Source: Marinisporobacter sp. (GTDB lineage Bacteria > Bacillota > Clostridia > Peptostreptococcales > Thermotaleaceae). Taken from it: a stretch of DNA of 64,000 bases. The notes under the pieces were generated by a model. It was not told the origin of the DNA. It did no database searches and worked only from the letters and a program-made list of their open reading frames with translations. The stretch lies in assembly GCA_025210525.1 (NCBI GenBank), contig JAOARP010000047.1, positions 124,001-188,000 of the forward strand, given 5' to 3'. A program made the position numbers and the translations under genes. Shown here one piece after another: positions 1 through 9,495 of the stretch; position 1 is the stretch's first letter, and each line of letters opens with the position of its first letter.

Positions 1-3000
1 TGTTGTTCTTTTAAATTCTTGTGAATATCTTTCAACGTTAAAATATATTTATGTTTTTTTAGCTTTGCAGGGATACTCTTAAGTATTTTATCACCTTTTA
101 CAGCTATAATCTTAGATTGACCGCTCTCATCAACTTCAATATTTACTAATGTCCCCTCTATATCATGTGGATTAAAATATGGCTTCATTTCCTTCATAAG
201 ACTCGCTTCCATATTTAGAGTAAGTCTAGTTACATCAGAAAAGCCAGCATTTCGTGCAAGGTTTTCCATAGAAATTGAAACTGCTTTAGCTTCACTAGCA
301 CGTCTTTGAGCTCCAAACTGCTTACTTTCCTTAAGGAAGTTTTGTAAAAATTTATATCTAGTTAAAAGAGCTTTTTCACGATTTTTACCTAGAGGAATAA
401 GACCATAACTCATGACCAAATCTTTATTTCTCTTATCTATGATCTTCTCTTCAGCCTGCTTTATTTTAATCTTCCCATTTACAGCATCCGCAAACATTCT
501 AGCTCTTGAGTGCTTTGTACCATCAGAAATATATTTTGCAGCATCATATAAAACTTCAAACTTTTTCTTCCCAAGCTCCTTATAAGCAGACTTAAACCAA
601 CTTATATCAAATGCTCCTAATGATAAATCTTCTATTGCAATAGGAGTGAACTTGGCAAATAATGCACTTTGTTTTTCATTAACATTACTCATATGAGCCA
701 TAAAATAGTAGCACCCACTAGAAAAACCTTTCCAACCAAGATATTCTTGAATCATGTCAATCCACTTATGAGAATACATGGCAACTTCAACTAGTCGTTC
801 CTTTGAAATATTTTTATCTTTTATTAGCTTCTTTAATTTTTTAGCATCATCCTCTTTATTTGGAGAAGATACATGTAACAAATGACTAAGGGTAGATTTT
901 TTAGTATCTCCACTATAACTACTTCTATCTAATTTTTCAGTATTTAAGGCCAAGAGAATTTGAACCATATTTTCTAGACCTTTAACAGATTTTATTCTTG
1001 ATATTACCTTAGAAAATATTGTTGGGGTATCCCCTCTATTTAATTCAACATCTACAATCTTTTGGATTATTATATTTCCATTCTTATTTAAAATATTTAA
1101 GTCTTCTTTATTTATTTTATTTTCATCAATATTAAATCTTTTAAAATCACCTGTTAAAATTGACGATATAAAATCAACACTGCGAAGCAATTTATTTCTC
1201 TCAAATACTTCTTTGTATAATTCATCTTTTTCTATAATACCAAGTTTTATAGCTCTTGAAAATTCTAGTAGATCTATTAAGTTTGTATCCTCGTGAAGGT
1301 CATCTTTTTTAGCATTAAAATTGAAAATATCATAAAGTTTATACCTTAAACTAAAAGAAATCATAAAATCTTTATCATCTGAAAGACATTCTAACTCCTT
1401 ATTTAAAGTTCTAAACCAACTATCATGAAGTATACTAACAAGCTCTGTTTCATCATGATCTTTACTCCAGCTATAACGTTTTCTTCGCATAGTCATATCC
1501 TCTAAAGTATATTGACTTACTAGCTTTGAATATATTGATACAGAGGTTTTAAAAGTATAACTTTTATCTTTATATTCTCTATATAATACCTCTACAATTC
1601 GTGTAATATAATATTTGTATTCTAAATCAAATACTTTCTTTTTAATTTTAGATAAAGAAATACCAACAAAATTATCCCAAAAAACCATCAATTTGTTTGT
1701 ATCTTCTTCTTTATCATAAATTCCTACCTGTAACATCATATACAATTGATACAAAGTCTCAAAATCTTTAATTTCTTTTTTATAAAACTCAGTCCATAGC
1801 TCAGGAAATGGATAATCATTTAATTTTTCTTTATTGTAAGCAGTATATCGAATACTAGTTAAGCCACTAGAAAGCATTGTTTGTTCACCATATCTTGTGG
1901 TATACTCCCTATCCTCATTTTCCTTGTAAAGGTTATTTAATTTTTCAAAAATATCCAAATAATCTTTTTCTTTTAATGTAAATATCCATTTGATATTAGC
2001 ATCCGTTTTAGATATCTCAAATTTTTTATAAAAATCAGCCATATATTCATTATTATATATACCAAAACCATTTTCCATGCTATTTTCATCTTTATCGTCA
2101 GACCCAAAAATCTGTTTTATTAATATTTCCTCACTAGATATTGGCTCATTAATATCTTTAACTAATTCCCTTGATTTTTCAAATAAACTTTGCCGATTTT
2201 CATCATCAAGTAATTTCAAAATTATATCTAATGCTCCAAGTCGCTTACTAGCATTTTTCTCAGCAATGAGTCTACTAATCGTTTCAAATAAAGCATCATC
2301 ATTTTGTTTAATTAAAAGATTTATGACATTACTTCTCAAATCACCAGCTTTTAAGCGTAACATATTCTCTATTTCCATATAGTATTCATTGACTAGGTTC
2401 ATTTTATCAGCTATTTTAAAAGCTACATGCCGAGTTCCTTCACTTCGATTAGAAAGCATTGAGACTAATGTATCTTTTTGTTTATTTGTAGATGGCTCAT
2501 CAAGTAGTTTTTTTACAAAGCGGTCTCTACTCCAAGGATCTATATTATCAAAATACTCACATGCAGAGTCTATTTTATCCTCTTTCAAGAGCATTGCTAT
2601 ATAGCATAGCTTTCTAGCAACATCTTCTTTCTTTAGTTTTTCTTCATGCCAAGGGAAAATACATGGATTATAGGTAAGAACTTTTTTATCCATATTATCA
2701 ATTATTGAAATTAGATTATTAAAATGTTTATTAGCTTCTTCTTTTGATTCAAAATATTTTATAATATCTTTTTCAATTAATTCAAAGTTATAATTAGAAA
2801 TTTCATTCAAATAACAATCGTTAAAGCAAGCTAAAACCTCATAATCATCATGATATTCAATGAAAATTTTATTAGCAATTCTATTTTGTATATGGTTTTC
2901 TTGCGTATGAATTAAATAGTATGAAACTAAAAGTTTTTGATGTCTTTCTCCATTATCAATAATATTTTCAATTACTTTAGTAGCATCTAAAACATTGTAA

Positions 3001-4007
3001 AAGCCAACTGCCCAAAGACCCATATACAGCTCAACATTGTCTTTGCTAGTTAAAAGCTTTTCTCTAAATTCTATACTTTCAAGAGCATTTTTAATAAGAA
3101 TCATCTCTTTTTTAGTAATTCTATCACCGTTTTCCTCTCCAATGCCTGTCCATGTTCCAACAGCACGTTTTACAGATGAAAAACGAATCAGATTTTCTGA
3201 ATCTACAATATTAAATAGATACTTAAATGCTTCAATTGTACCAGAATCCATACTTTCGCAAATACTTTGGCGAATTCCTTCTTGAAGCTTAGCAGCTAGG
3301 AGTAACTCACCTAAAAGCTTATGTAGCTTCTCATTACTTGACCTAACGATTCCACGAATCATCTCATAAGACACTTTTGCAACATTATTGTCACCCAGTA
3401 TTATTTCTTTTATTAAATCAATGATTTTCTGATTATTATTATCTATTTCAACTGCCAACCAATCCTTATAATCCACTGAATAATCAAGTTCACCTTTTAT
3501 GTGAGCTTCTAAATGAGTAGCCGATGCTTTATAGAACATAAATAATTCCAATAAGTATTTAATTGATGATAGGTGACTTCTAATATCCTGACTTCTAATA
3601 GGTCTACGATAATAACCTTTTGTATAAGGGTATTTTATCTGATTATAAACAGCTTCTAAAAATTTTTCTTTCAATTCATCGCCAAGTAACAATTTAAAAA
3701 CAGGATGAATTTCTTTTGGAAATAGTTCATCTACTGTGATAATTTCTTTATTTGGAAATTTTTCATTAAGCTTTCCCTCCAAATAACCTGCATAATCTCC
3801 TCTTCCACCTTTTTTGAAAAAAGATATGATTTCATCAAGAAAATTTATTTGCTCTTTTGTTTTAAGTATTTTTTTATTTTTCTCAATATATTCTGAATAA
3901 TTTTCTGCGATTTCTTTTGGTACTCCATAAAAATGAAACATAATATTATAATCCCTTTCTACTTTTTTCTTTTTAAATAAGTTACTAATAAGATGAAAAT
4001 CAAACAT
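1..4007 (-). CDS. Large DUF5724/DUF4132-type protein, C-terminus cut by window edge
   Basis: One open frame runs from an ATG at 4007 down to base 1 without a stop, giving about 1335 codons; the C-terminus lies outside the window. The start has an AAAGGA ribosome binding site about 10 bases upstream, and an in-frame stop at 4062-4064 limits any longer start. The protein is mostly helical, with HEAT-like stretches and no signal peptide or membrane segment, so it is probably cytoplasmic. The part nearest the window edge (for example GKNREKALLTRY and ENLARNAGFSDVTRLTL) resembles the conserved region of clostridial DUF5724/DUF4132 proteins as I remember them. The biochemical role of that family is not known to me. 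It follows the small gene at 4062-4481 by 54 bases in the same direction, so the two are probably cotranscribed. The length agrees with this family, whose members often exceed 1500 residues. Confidence 0.75.
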   Translation of the reverse strand, partial: MFDFHLISNLFKKKKVERDYNIMFHFYGVPKEIAENYSEYIEKNKKILKTKEQINFLDEIISFFKKGGRGDYAGYLEGKLNEKFPNKEIITVDELFPKEIHPVFKLLLGDELKEKFLEAVYNQIKYPYTKGYYRRPIRSQDIRSHLSSIKYLLELFMFYKASATHLEAHIKGELDYSVDYKDWLAVEIDNNNQKIIDLIKEIILGDNNVAKVSYEMIRGIVRSSNEKLHKLLGELLLAAKLQEGIRQSICESMDSGTIEAFKYLFNIVDSENLIRFSSVKRAVGTWTGIGEENGDRITKKEMILIKNALESIEFREKLLTSKDNVELYMGLWAVGFYNVLDATKVIENIIDNGERHQKLLVSYYLIHTQENHIQNRIANKIFIEYHDDYEVLACFNDCYLNEISNYNFELIEKDIIKYFESKEEANKHFNNLISIIDNMDKKVLTYNPCIFPWHEEKLKKEDVARKLCYIAMLLKEDKIDSACEYFDNIDPWSRDRFVKKLLDEPSTNKQKDTLVSMLSNRSEGTRHVAFKIADKMNLVNEYYMEIENMLRLKAGDLRSNVINLLIKQNDDALFETISRLIAEKNASKRLGALDIILKLLDDENRQSLFEKSRELVKDINEPISSEEILIKQIFGSDDKDENSMENGFGIYNNEYMADFYKKFEISKTDANIKWIFTLKEKDYLDIFEKLNNLYKENEDREYTTRYGEQTMLSSGLTSIRYTAYNKEKLNDYPFPELWTEFYKKEIKDFETLYQLYMMLQVGIYDKEEDTNKLMVFWDNFVGISLSKIKKKVFDLEYKYYITRIVEVLYREYKDKSYTFKTSVSIYSKLVSQYTLEDMTMRRKRYSWSKDHDETELVSILHDSWFRTLNKELECLSDDKDFMISFSLRYKLYDIFNFNAKKDDLHEDTNLIDLLEFSRAIKLGIIEKDELYKEVFERNKLLRSVDFISSILTGDFKRFNIDENKINKEDLNILNKNGNIIIQKIVDVELNRGDTPTIFSKVISRIKSVKGLENMVQILLALNTEKLDRSSYSGDTKKSTLSHLLHVSSPNKEDDAKKLKKLIKDKNISKERLVEVAMYSHKWIDMIQEYLGWKGFSSGCYYFMAHMSNVNEKQSALFAKFTPIAIEDLSLGAFDISWFKSAYKELGKKKFEVLYDAAKYISDGTKHSRARMFADAVNGKIKIKQAEEKIIDKRNKDLVMSYGLIPLGKNREKALLTRYKFLQNFLKESKQFGAQRRASEAKAVSISMENLARNAGFSDVTRLTLNMEASLMKEMKPYFNPHDIEGTLVNIEVDESGQSKIIAVKGDKILKSIPAKLKKHKYILTLKDIHKNLKEQ

Positions 4008-4061
4008 ACTATTATGATTCCTTTCATATTTTGAGATTAATTGTGCTATATAAAACGTTAG

Positions 4062-4481
4062 TTACCACATTCTACCTGCTAACATAGTAAGCCTTATAAA
4101 TGTCAATGTGGAGTTTTCAATTATTTTAATTTCATCATGCAAAGCCCCCACTTCATCATCATCTATAAAAATACGAAAAATACCATCTTCATAACTTTGC
4201 ATCGCATTTTCAATAGCTTGATCTATATCCTGTTTATCTCCTCTGTTATCTTCATTAAAAGAAATTTTCCCCACTTGAGCATGGTTATTGATTTCTTCTT
4301 TTGATAAGTATGTAATAATTTTCTTATTATCCACTCTATCATTGAAGTCTTTGACACATATAGTAACAAAGCTCTTTATTAACGCTTCAACAGTTGAAGG
4401 TTTATTTTCAAGGAAATATAACTTTTTATCTATTATATTTCTCCTTTTCCCAAGTTGTTTTAGATTTACAAATACATTCAA
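4062..4481 (-). CDS. Small conserved partner of the DUF5724/DUF4132 protein
   Basis: This 139-residue protein is soluble and acidic, with an N-terminus reading MNVFVNLKQLGKR and a conserved-looking end LTFIRLTMLAGRMW. The start at 4481 follows an AGAGGTGG ribosome binding site. I recognise it only as a type of small protein found beside DUF4132-family genes. The arrangement of a short strand pair, a helix (TVEALIKSFVTICVKDFN), an acidic middle (FIDDDEVGAL) and a final hydrophobic strand resembles a ubiquitin-like beta-grasp fold. That is inference from the pattern, not a recognised domain. It is 54 bases upstream of the large gene on the same strand, which suggests that the two products act together. 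Confidence 0.7.
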   Translation of the reverse strand: MNVFVNLKQLGKRRNIIDKKLYFLENKPSTVEALIKSFVTICVKDFNDRVDNKKIITYLSKEEINNHAQVGKISFNEDNRGDKQDIDQAIENAMQSYEDGIFRIFIDDDEVGALHDEIKIIENSTLTFIRLTMLAGRMW

Positions 4482-4530
4482 AGTACCACCTCTTCTTTTA
4501 TGGTGATTTTCTCAGTCTCTTTCAGATTTT

Positions 4531-4536
4531 ATTATA
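4531..4536 (-). promoter_or_regulatory. Probable -10 box for the 4062-4481 gene
   Basis: On the minus strand a TATAAT hexamer lies about 50 bases upstream of the start at 4481, in a T/A-rich region. No strong -35 hexamer is visible. Confidence 0.4.
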
Positions 4537-4675
4537 CAGAATTTTGAATTTAAACCATTATAAAATTATACCATATATTTTTTCCCATTCTTTAAAGCAT
4601 CAAAAAACAAAGACTAACAATTAAAAATATTAGAGAATAAAATAAAGACCGTAAATTTTTTAATAATCTCTGTAA

Positions 4676-4709
4676 TTGACAAGATAAAACGAATAGTTTA
4701 CTCTAAACT
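4676..4709 (+). promoter_or_regulatory. Promoter and TetR-type operator of the 4743 regulator
   Basis: A consensus TTGACA -35 lies at 4676-4681. About 17 bases on, the weak -10 region overlaps a perfect inverted repeat, AGTTTA-CTC-TAAACT (4695-4709). A palindrome over the -10 of a TetR gene suggests autorepression. The sequence differs from the palindrome found in front of the flavodoxin gene. Confidence 0.5.
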
Positions 4710-4742
4710 AAAAGACTAGCGTAAAGTTTGGAGCTGATTTTA

Positions 4743-5315
4743 GTGATTCATGAAAGTGTAGATAAAAGAAAAAAAGTATTGAATACAGCTTTAAAAATGA
4801 TCCTTGAAAATGGTACACAAGGTGCATCCATGGGAAAAATATCTAAACAATCAGGCGTAGCTGTTGGTACAATATATCATCATTTTTCAAGTAAAGAAGA
4901 ATTAATTACAGAGCTTTATAAAGAGTTAAAGTTAAAAATGCTACAAGCAATTAAGTACGTATCTCAAGAAGAAACACCTTACCAATCCTTTTATACTATG
5001 ATAAAAAAATTTATTGAATATGCTTTAAATTATCCTGATGAATATGAATTTATAGAACGATATTGTAATTCACCCATCATAGATAACAATGTAAAAAAAG
5101 AAATTGAAGCATCTTTTAAAGATACTATTGATGATTTTCTGACTTTTATTAAATCTAAAAAATTTATAAAGGAAATACCAGAAGATTTACTTTTTCTTTA
5201 TATCAACGGGGCACTTTCTGGATTTTTGCGTGCCCAAATATCTGGTGAGATTAAATTAGAGAAAAAATTTGTTGATCTATACATTCGAATGATTTGGGAA
5301 GGTTTAACTAAGTAA
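4743..5315 (+). CDS. TetR/AcrR family transcriptional regulator
   Basis: A DNA-binding repressor of about 190 residues. The N-terminal helix-turn-helix is typical: residues GASMGKISKQSGVAVGTIYHHFSS include the GTIYHHF recognition helix. The C-terminal three quarters is a helical ligand-binding domain with TM-like helices (LLFLYINGALSGFLRAQI). I prefer the GTG start at 4743 because GGAG at 4730-4733 sits 9 bases before it; a TTG at 4728 in the same frame lies over the ribosome binding site. The gene is followed after 138 bases by a flavodoxin gene in the same direction, which has its own promoter and palindrome, so that gene is the likely target. Confidence 0.9.
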   Translation: MIHESVDKRKKVLNTALKMILENGTQGASMGKISKQSGVAVGTIYHHFSSKEELITELYKELKLKMLQAIKYVSQEETPYQSFYTMIKKFIEYALNYPDEYEFIERYCNSPIIDNNVKKEIEASFKDTIDDFLTFIKSKKFIKEIPEDLLFLYINGALSGFLRAQISGEIKLEKKFVDLYIRMIWEGLTK

Positions 5316-5334
5316 TTTATTTTTTAGAAACCTA

Positions 5335-5388
5335 TTGAAATTTAATCATTACATGTGTATAATAGCACTATAAACCGAATGAACATTC
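5335..5388 (+). promoter_or_regulatory. Promoter with GAATG-CATTC palindrome before the flavodoxin gene
   Basis: A good promoter is visible: TTGAAA at 5335-5340, a 17-base spacer, and TATAAT at 5358-5363. Just downstream, at 5377-5388, is the inverted repeat GAATG-AA-CATTC, a common TetR-family operator shape. It would lie at about the start of transcription, where a bound repressor blocks initiation. Confidence 0.6.
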
Positions 5389-5453
5389 AATCTAATCATC
5401 GCCAAATAATTTTCCCTAGATGTAAAAAATCTTAAAGAAAGAAGGTTTTGTAG

Positions 5454-5933
5454 ATGACTGATAAAAAAGCAATTGTGATATACTATTCTCTACAAGGAAA
5501 TACAAAGAAACTAGGAAACATTATTACAGATCAAATAAATGCAGATGTTTTAGAACTTCAATTACAAAAGCCCTATAATTTAGCAACAGCAGCGACTATA
5601 GGCTTAGCTCATATAAAGTCTGGTCATACACCAGCATTAAAGCAGTATGCCTTAAATTTAGCAGATTATAATTATATCTTTATTGGTACTCCTGTTTGGT
5701 GGTATACAATCACGCCTCCTGTAAGTACATTTTTACAACAAAATAATTTTAAAGGGAAAAAGGTTATTTTATTTAGCACCCATGCTGGAAATAATGGGAA
5801 AACCTTTGAAGTTATGAAAAATCATTTGGAGGGTGCTGAAATTATAGGACAGAAGGATTTCTATAAGGTAAATAAACAAAACTTAGAAGCTTTAAAAAAA
5901 GATGCACAAGCTTTATTAACTTTTTTTAAATAG
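5454..5933 (+). CDS. Flavodoxin
   Basis: A 159-residue FMN-binding electron carrier or small flavin reductase. The N-terminal phosphate-binding loop YYSLQGNTKK follows the first beta strand (AIVIYYS), and GTPVWWYTITPPV is the typical second flavin loop with aromatic residues. HAGNNGKTFEVMKNHL forms the third conserved loop. The length is normal for a flavodoxin. The ribosome binding site AAAGAAGG precedes the ATG. It lies downstream of a TetR regulator and has a palindrome in its own promoter, suggesting induction by a small molecule or redox-active compound. Confidence 0.85.
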   Translation: MTDKKAIVIYYSLQGNTKKLGNIITDQINADVLELQLQKPYNLATAATIGLAHIKSGHTPALKQYALNLADYNYIFIGTPVWWYTITPPVSTFLQQNNFKGKKVILFSTHAGNNGKTFEVMKNHLEGAEIIGQKDFYKVNKQNLEALKKDAQALLTFFK

Positions 5934-6031
5934 CAAATTTAAATTTATAAAAATTTATCTTTTTATATTATTTGTAAAAACTCTACTAGTAGTACAATGC
6001 TTCCTTTAAAAAAGAAGTTATATTGATCCAT

Positions 6032-7063
6032 TTAAACTACTAATGGTAGTTTAATGGTAAATATAACCTCACCTTTTAAACTCTCAATACAAACACTTCC
6101 TTTGTGAAATTCTATGATTTTCTTAGTAATGTAAAGCCCTAATCCAAAATTTCCATTTAATCCCTTATAAAATTTATTAAATAAATGGGTCCTTACTTCT
6201 TTTGGAATATCATCGCCATCATTGATAATAGAGATTTCAACAAAAAAGCCTTCGTATTGGCTAGCACTTACCTTTCTAGTTTGAATTTTGATATAAGTCT
6301 TTGCATATCTTACACAATTATCTAAAATATTTTCTATTGCAACCTGTAATTTTTCTTCTATACCCATGACAAAGCACTTTTCTAAATTTAATTCTAATTC
6401 TATTCCTTCATTAAAATGACAAAGTCGATCTGTAAGATGTTCTATCATTCCTTTTAATTCTATACAGTTGAAGTTATCTTCTTTTTCTAACACATATTCA
6501 AGAGAACTGATGTATAAGAGCTTACTAATCTTTGTTCCTAAAGCATTAGCTTCTTCCTCAATCACATTGATTGTATCATTCATAGAATCATTTATATACA
6601 CGCCATCATGGAGTGCTTGACAATAATTTTTAATAACCATAATAGGTGTTTTCAATTCATGGGATAAACTTTGTAGGAAAAATTCTTCTTCTTTATCTAG
6701 TTTTTCTAAATTATCTTGCATCTTACTTATAGAATAAGCTAGTTTCCCAATTTCATCTTTCCTATCAAGCTTAATGTTTTTTATCCATTTCTTATTTGCA
6801 ATCAATCTAACTTTTCTTTCTAAAAAACGTATGGGCTCAGTTACTGTATTTGAAATCATTTTTGCTGCTATAATACTTATGATAACAATGCAGATCATAA
6901 GTTTAAAAAGACTTCCAAATAATTTTTTATCAAAAATATTAATATCTAAGTTACTTGTTTTATTTATAGTAATAATCGTTGTAACAGAAACAATAGCAGT
7001 AATCAAAACAATAAATATAGTAATGATGATCCATATTTGAAACCCTAAGGGTTTATTTTTCAT
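6032..7063 (-). CDS. OmpR-partner sensor histidine kinase
   Basis: A membrane histidine kinase that pairs with the regulator at 7065. It has two transmembrane helices near the N-terminus flanking a very short extracellular segment, then a HAMP domain, a HisKA domain with the phosphoacceptor in SLSHELKTPI, and a HATPase domain with N-box ENILDNCVRYA and a C-terminal FGLGLYITKKI G2 box. The start is uncertain: the ATG at 7063 is one base past the stop of the regulator, while in-frame ATGs at 7078 and 7090 and a TTG at 7108 would overlap it. The minimal sensor region suggests detection of a membrane signal or a partner protein, as in the BceS or VraS-like intramembrane kinases, but no transporter gene is adjacent. 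Confidence 0.85.
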   Translation of the reverse strand: MKNKPLGFQIWIIITIFIVLITAIVSVTTIITINKTSNLDINIFDKKLFGSLFKLMICIVIISIIAAKMISNTVTEPIRFLERKVRLIANKKWIKNIKLDRKDEIGKLAYSISKMQDNLEKLDKEEEFFLQSLSHELKTPIMVIKNYCQALHDGVYINDSMNDTINVIEEEANALGTKISKLLYISSLEYVLEKEDNFNCIELKGMIEHLTDRLCHFNEGIELELNLEKCFVMGIEEKLQVAIENILDNCVRYAKTYIKIQTRKVSASQYEGFFVEISIINDGDDIPKEVRTHLFNKFYKGLNGNFGLGLYITKKIIEFHKGSVCIESLKGEVIFTIKLPLVV

Positions 7064-7064
7064 A

Positions 7065-7718
7065 CTATTTTCTTTCATATGTATACCCATATCCGTAAAC
7101 AGTTTCAATCTTTAATCCTGGCATTTTTTTCCTAACTCTTCTTATAGTATCATCTACAACTCTTTGAGACCCTTGATAAGCGTCGTCCCAAACTCGTTCT
7201 AAAATTTGTTCTCTAGAGAGGGCTATATTGGGGTTTTGAAGAAAATAAAGTAAAAGATCATATTCTTTCGCAGAAAATTCGATCTCTTTTTTGTCACAAA
7301 AAACTTTATGCCGATTTATACATATTTCATATTTTCCTGCTTTTAATATACTTCGATCCTTGACGGGTGCTTTTAATAATTTATTCACTCTTATGATCAG
7401 TTCTCTTGTCATAAAAGGCTTTGAGATATAATCATCACATCCCATTTCAAGACCAACCACTCGATCTATGTCTTGATTCCTAGCAGAAATAAAAATAGTA
7501 TATACATGCGGTGTAGCTTCCTTTATTTTATTAAAAATAGTAAATCCATTTGTATCAGGTAGCATAATATCTATCACCCACAAATCCGTTTCTAAACCTA
7601 TAGCTTCAATAGCATCATTGCCATTTAAAAAACTTCTCACAGAGTACCCCTCTTTTTCTAAATAAGTTTTCAAAATAGCATTTAAATTTTTTTCATCTTC
7701 AATAATATTAATCCACAT
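7065..7718 (-). CDS. OmpR/PhoB family response regulator
   Basis: A 217-residue two-domain regulator. The receiver domain has the acidic pocket (IIEDE) and phosphoacceptor Asp50 in LWVIDIMLPD, with the conserved lysine in DYISKPF. The C-terminal winged helix is of the PhoB type (SAKEYDLLLYFLQNPN, then RRVRKKMPGLKIETVYGYGY). The ribosome binding site AAAGGAG precedes the start. It is the first gene of a two-gene operon with the kinase at 6032. A TATAAT hexamer on the minus strand at 7752-7757 could be its -10. Confidence 0.92.
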   Translation of the reverse strand: MWINIIEDEKNLNAILKTYLEKEGYSVRSFLNGNDAIEAIGLETDLWVIDIMLPDTNGFTIFNKIKEATPHVYTIFISARNQDIDRVVGLEMGCDDYISKPFMTRELIIRVNKLLKAPVKDRSILKAGKYEICINRHKVFCDKKEIEFSAKEYDLLLYFLQNPNIALSREQILERVWDDAYQGSQRVVDDTIRRVRKKMPGLKIETVYGYGYTYERK

Positions 7719-7822
7719 ATAAGCTTAACTCCTTTTAGTAAATTCTAATTCATTATAACATTTTCTAATCAAATAAGTCCTATGAGTCTTTTGAAGATGA
7801 GTCTTTAAATATTATAAAATAA

Positions 7823-7875
7823 AACAGACTACTCAATTTTAGTAAATTTACATTTCTAAAATCAAGAGGTCTGTT
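7823..7875 (-). terminator. Terminator of the 7917 symporter gene
   Basis: AACAGAC (7823-7829) and GTCTGTT (7869-7875) pair at the base of a longer interrupted stem containing complementary GATTTTA and TAAAAT segments. On the minus strand it is followed by TTATTTTAT. It lies 40 bases beyond the stop of the symporter. Confidence 0.6.
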
Positions 7876-7916
7876 ATCATACACCATCTCATAGCCTATT
7901 TGCAAAATTCAATTGT

Positions 7917-9392
7917 CTAGCTTATTTTACTTTCAAATTTCCTATTTTCACTTATATCATCTTCATAAAATAATTTACAATTTGAATCTACCTTTCCAAT
8001 CCCTAAATATCTAGCTTTGTAATCCTTTAATAGTTCAAAGAATTTATTAGATAAAAATAATACTGCAAAGATATTTACAAAGGTTGGCACAGCTGATGAA
8101 ATATCTGCAAAATACCATACATACTTTCCTGGAAGCCCATAGCTTACAGCATATAATACCATTAAAACTCCAGGAATCTGGTACAATAATCTATAAACCT
8201 TCAAGATTTTATTTTTAATGTCTGATCTTTCTTTAAAAACATGTCTTAAAATAATTTCATAATATGAATACCAGCCAGAAGAAGTTGTTATTCCAAATAG
8301 AAATACACCTACAGCTAAAATATTTTTACCTAAAGAGCCTACTCCTATTTCAAATGCAGATAAGGTAAGTGTTGCACCAGATAAGCCTGAAGACCACTGG
8401 CCTGTAATAATAATTGCAAGGGCTGTCATGGTACATACAACCATCGTATCTACAAACACCTCAAATCCACCCCATAATCCCTGTCTTACTGGATGATCTG
8501 TTTTTGAAGTAGAGTGAATCATAGGTGATGTACCCCAACCTGCTTCATTTGAATAAACACTTCTAGAAACTCCCAATCTTATTACTTGGGAAATCCCTGC
8601 ACCTGTAAATCCTCCTACAGCAGCTGTTCCAGAAAATGCAGATTTAAATATAAGACCTAATGCCTCTGGAAGTGCAGCTATATTTGTACCTATAATAATC
8701 AAGCAAGATACAATATAAAATAAACACATAATAGGAACGATTTTACCAGCCACTTTACCTACATGCTTTATTCCTCCAAAGATCATAGCATAAGTTAATA
8801 CACAATATATTAAAGATGCTGGTATCATACCTATTCCAAAAGCTGAATCTAAAGCTTCTGAAACAGTATAGTTTTGTAAGGTAATGAAAAAAGTTGCAAA
8901 TATACCTCCACCAAATAAAACTGCTAATACAGGCCAAAATTTAAAACCTTTTTCTTCTCCTAACCCTTTTTCAATATAATAGGTAGGTCCTCCAAATGGA
9001 TTTCCATCTTCATCAGTATTTCTATAATGAACTGCTAAAGTTACCTCAGCTGTTTTTATAATCATCCCAATTAAAGAACAAATCCACATCCAAAATACTG
9101 CACCAGGGCCACCTGTAGCTATAGCTGTAGCAACCCCTCCTATATTTCCTACCCCTACAGATCCTCCTATAGCAGTTGAAACAGCTTCTATTGGCGATAA
9201 AAGGCCCTTATCTCCATGACTATCATCTTTACCTTTTATCATTTTTCTAAAAGTATTTTTCATTATATGACCAAAGAAAGCAAACTGAAAAAATCCACTT
9301 CTAATTGTAATATAAAAACCAGTAAAAAGAATTCCTACTATAAGCGGTGTTCCCCACAAAAAACCGACTATAGCATCTAAAATTTTTTCCAT
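7917..9392 (-). CDS. Sodium:alanine/glycine symporter (AGCS family)
   Basis: A 491-residue integral membrane protein of the AGCS family (TC 2.A.25), which brings alanine, glycine or related small amino acids into the cell with sodium. Family features are clear: an N-terminal helix with FLWGTPLIVGILFTGFYIT, the glycine-rich stretch AIGGSVGVGNIGGVATA, the pair GGPGAVFWMW, and the most conserved block SVYSNEAGWGTSPMIHS. Around ten or eleven hydrophobic helices are visible. It has a strong GGGGGAG ribosome binding site. A second symporter lies directly upstream on the same strand; the two differ enough in sequence to have different substrates. Confidence 0.93.
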   Translation of the reverse strand: MEKILDAIVGFLWGTPLIVGILFTGFYITIRSGFFQFAFFGHIMKNTFRKMIKGKDDSHGDKGLLSPIEAVSTAIGGSVGVGNIGGVATAIATGGPGAVFWMWICSLIGMIIKTAEVTLAVHYRNTDEDGNPFGGPTYYIEKGLGEEKGFKFWPVLAVLFGGGIFATFFITLQNYTVSEALDSAFGIGMIPASLIYCVLTYAMIFGGIKHVGKVAGKIVPIMCLFYIVSCLIIIGTNIAALPEALGLIFKSAFSGTAAVGGFTGAGISQVIRLGVSRSVYSNEAGWGTSPMIHSTSKTDHPVRQGLWGGFEVFVDTMVVCTMTALAIIITGQWSSGLSGATLTLSAFEIGVGSLGKNILAVGVFLFGITTSSGWYSYYEIILRHVFKERSDIKNKILKVYRLLYQIPGVLMVLYAVSYGLPGKYVWYFADISSAVPTFVNIFAVLFLSNKFFELLKDYKARYLGIGKVDSNCKLFYEDDISENRKFESKIS

Positions 9393-9495
9393 TAAAAAAC
9401 TCCCCCTTATGTTTCTTTATTTTATTCCTTAGGGAGAGTATAAAAAACAAATGTCAAATGCAAATCAAATCTTCGTGTGTATTTTCACACAATTA

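Noticed and set aside
9473-9490. GTGTG...CACAC hairpin between the two symporter genes, considered as a terminator
   Set aside because: Short stem of 5 bp and no T-run on the minus strand.
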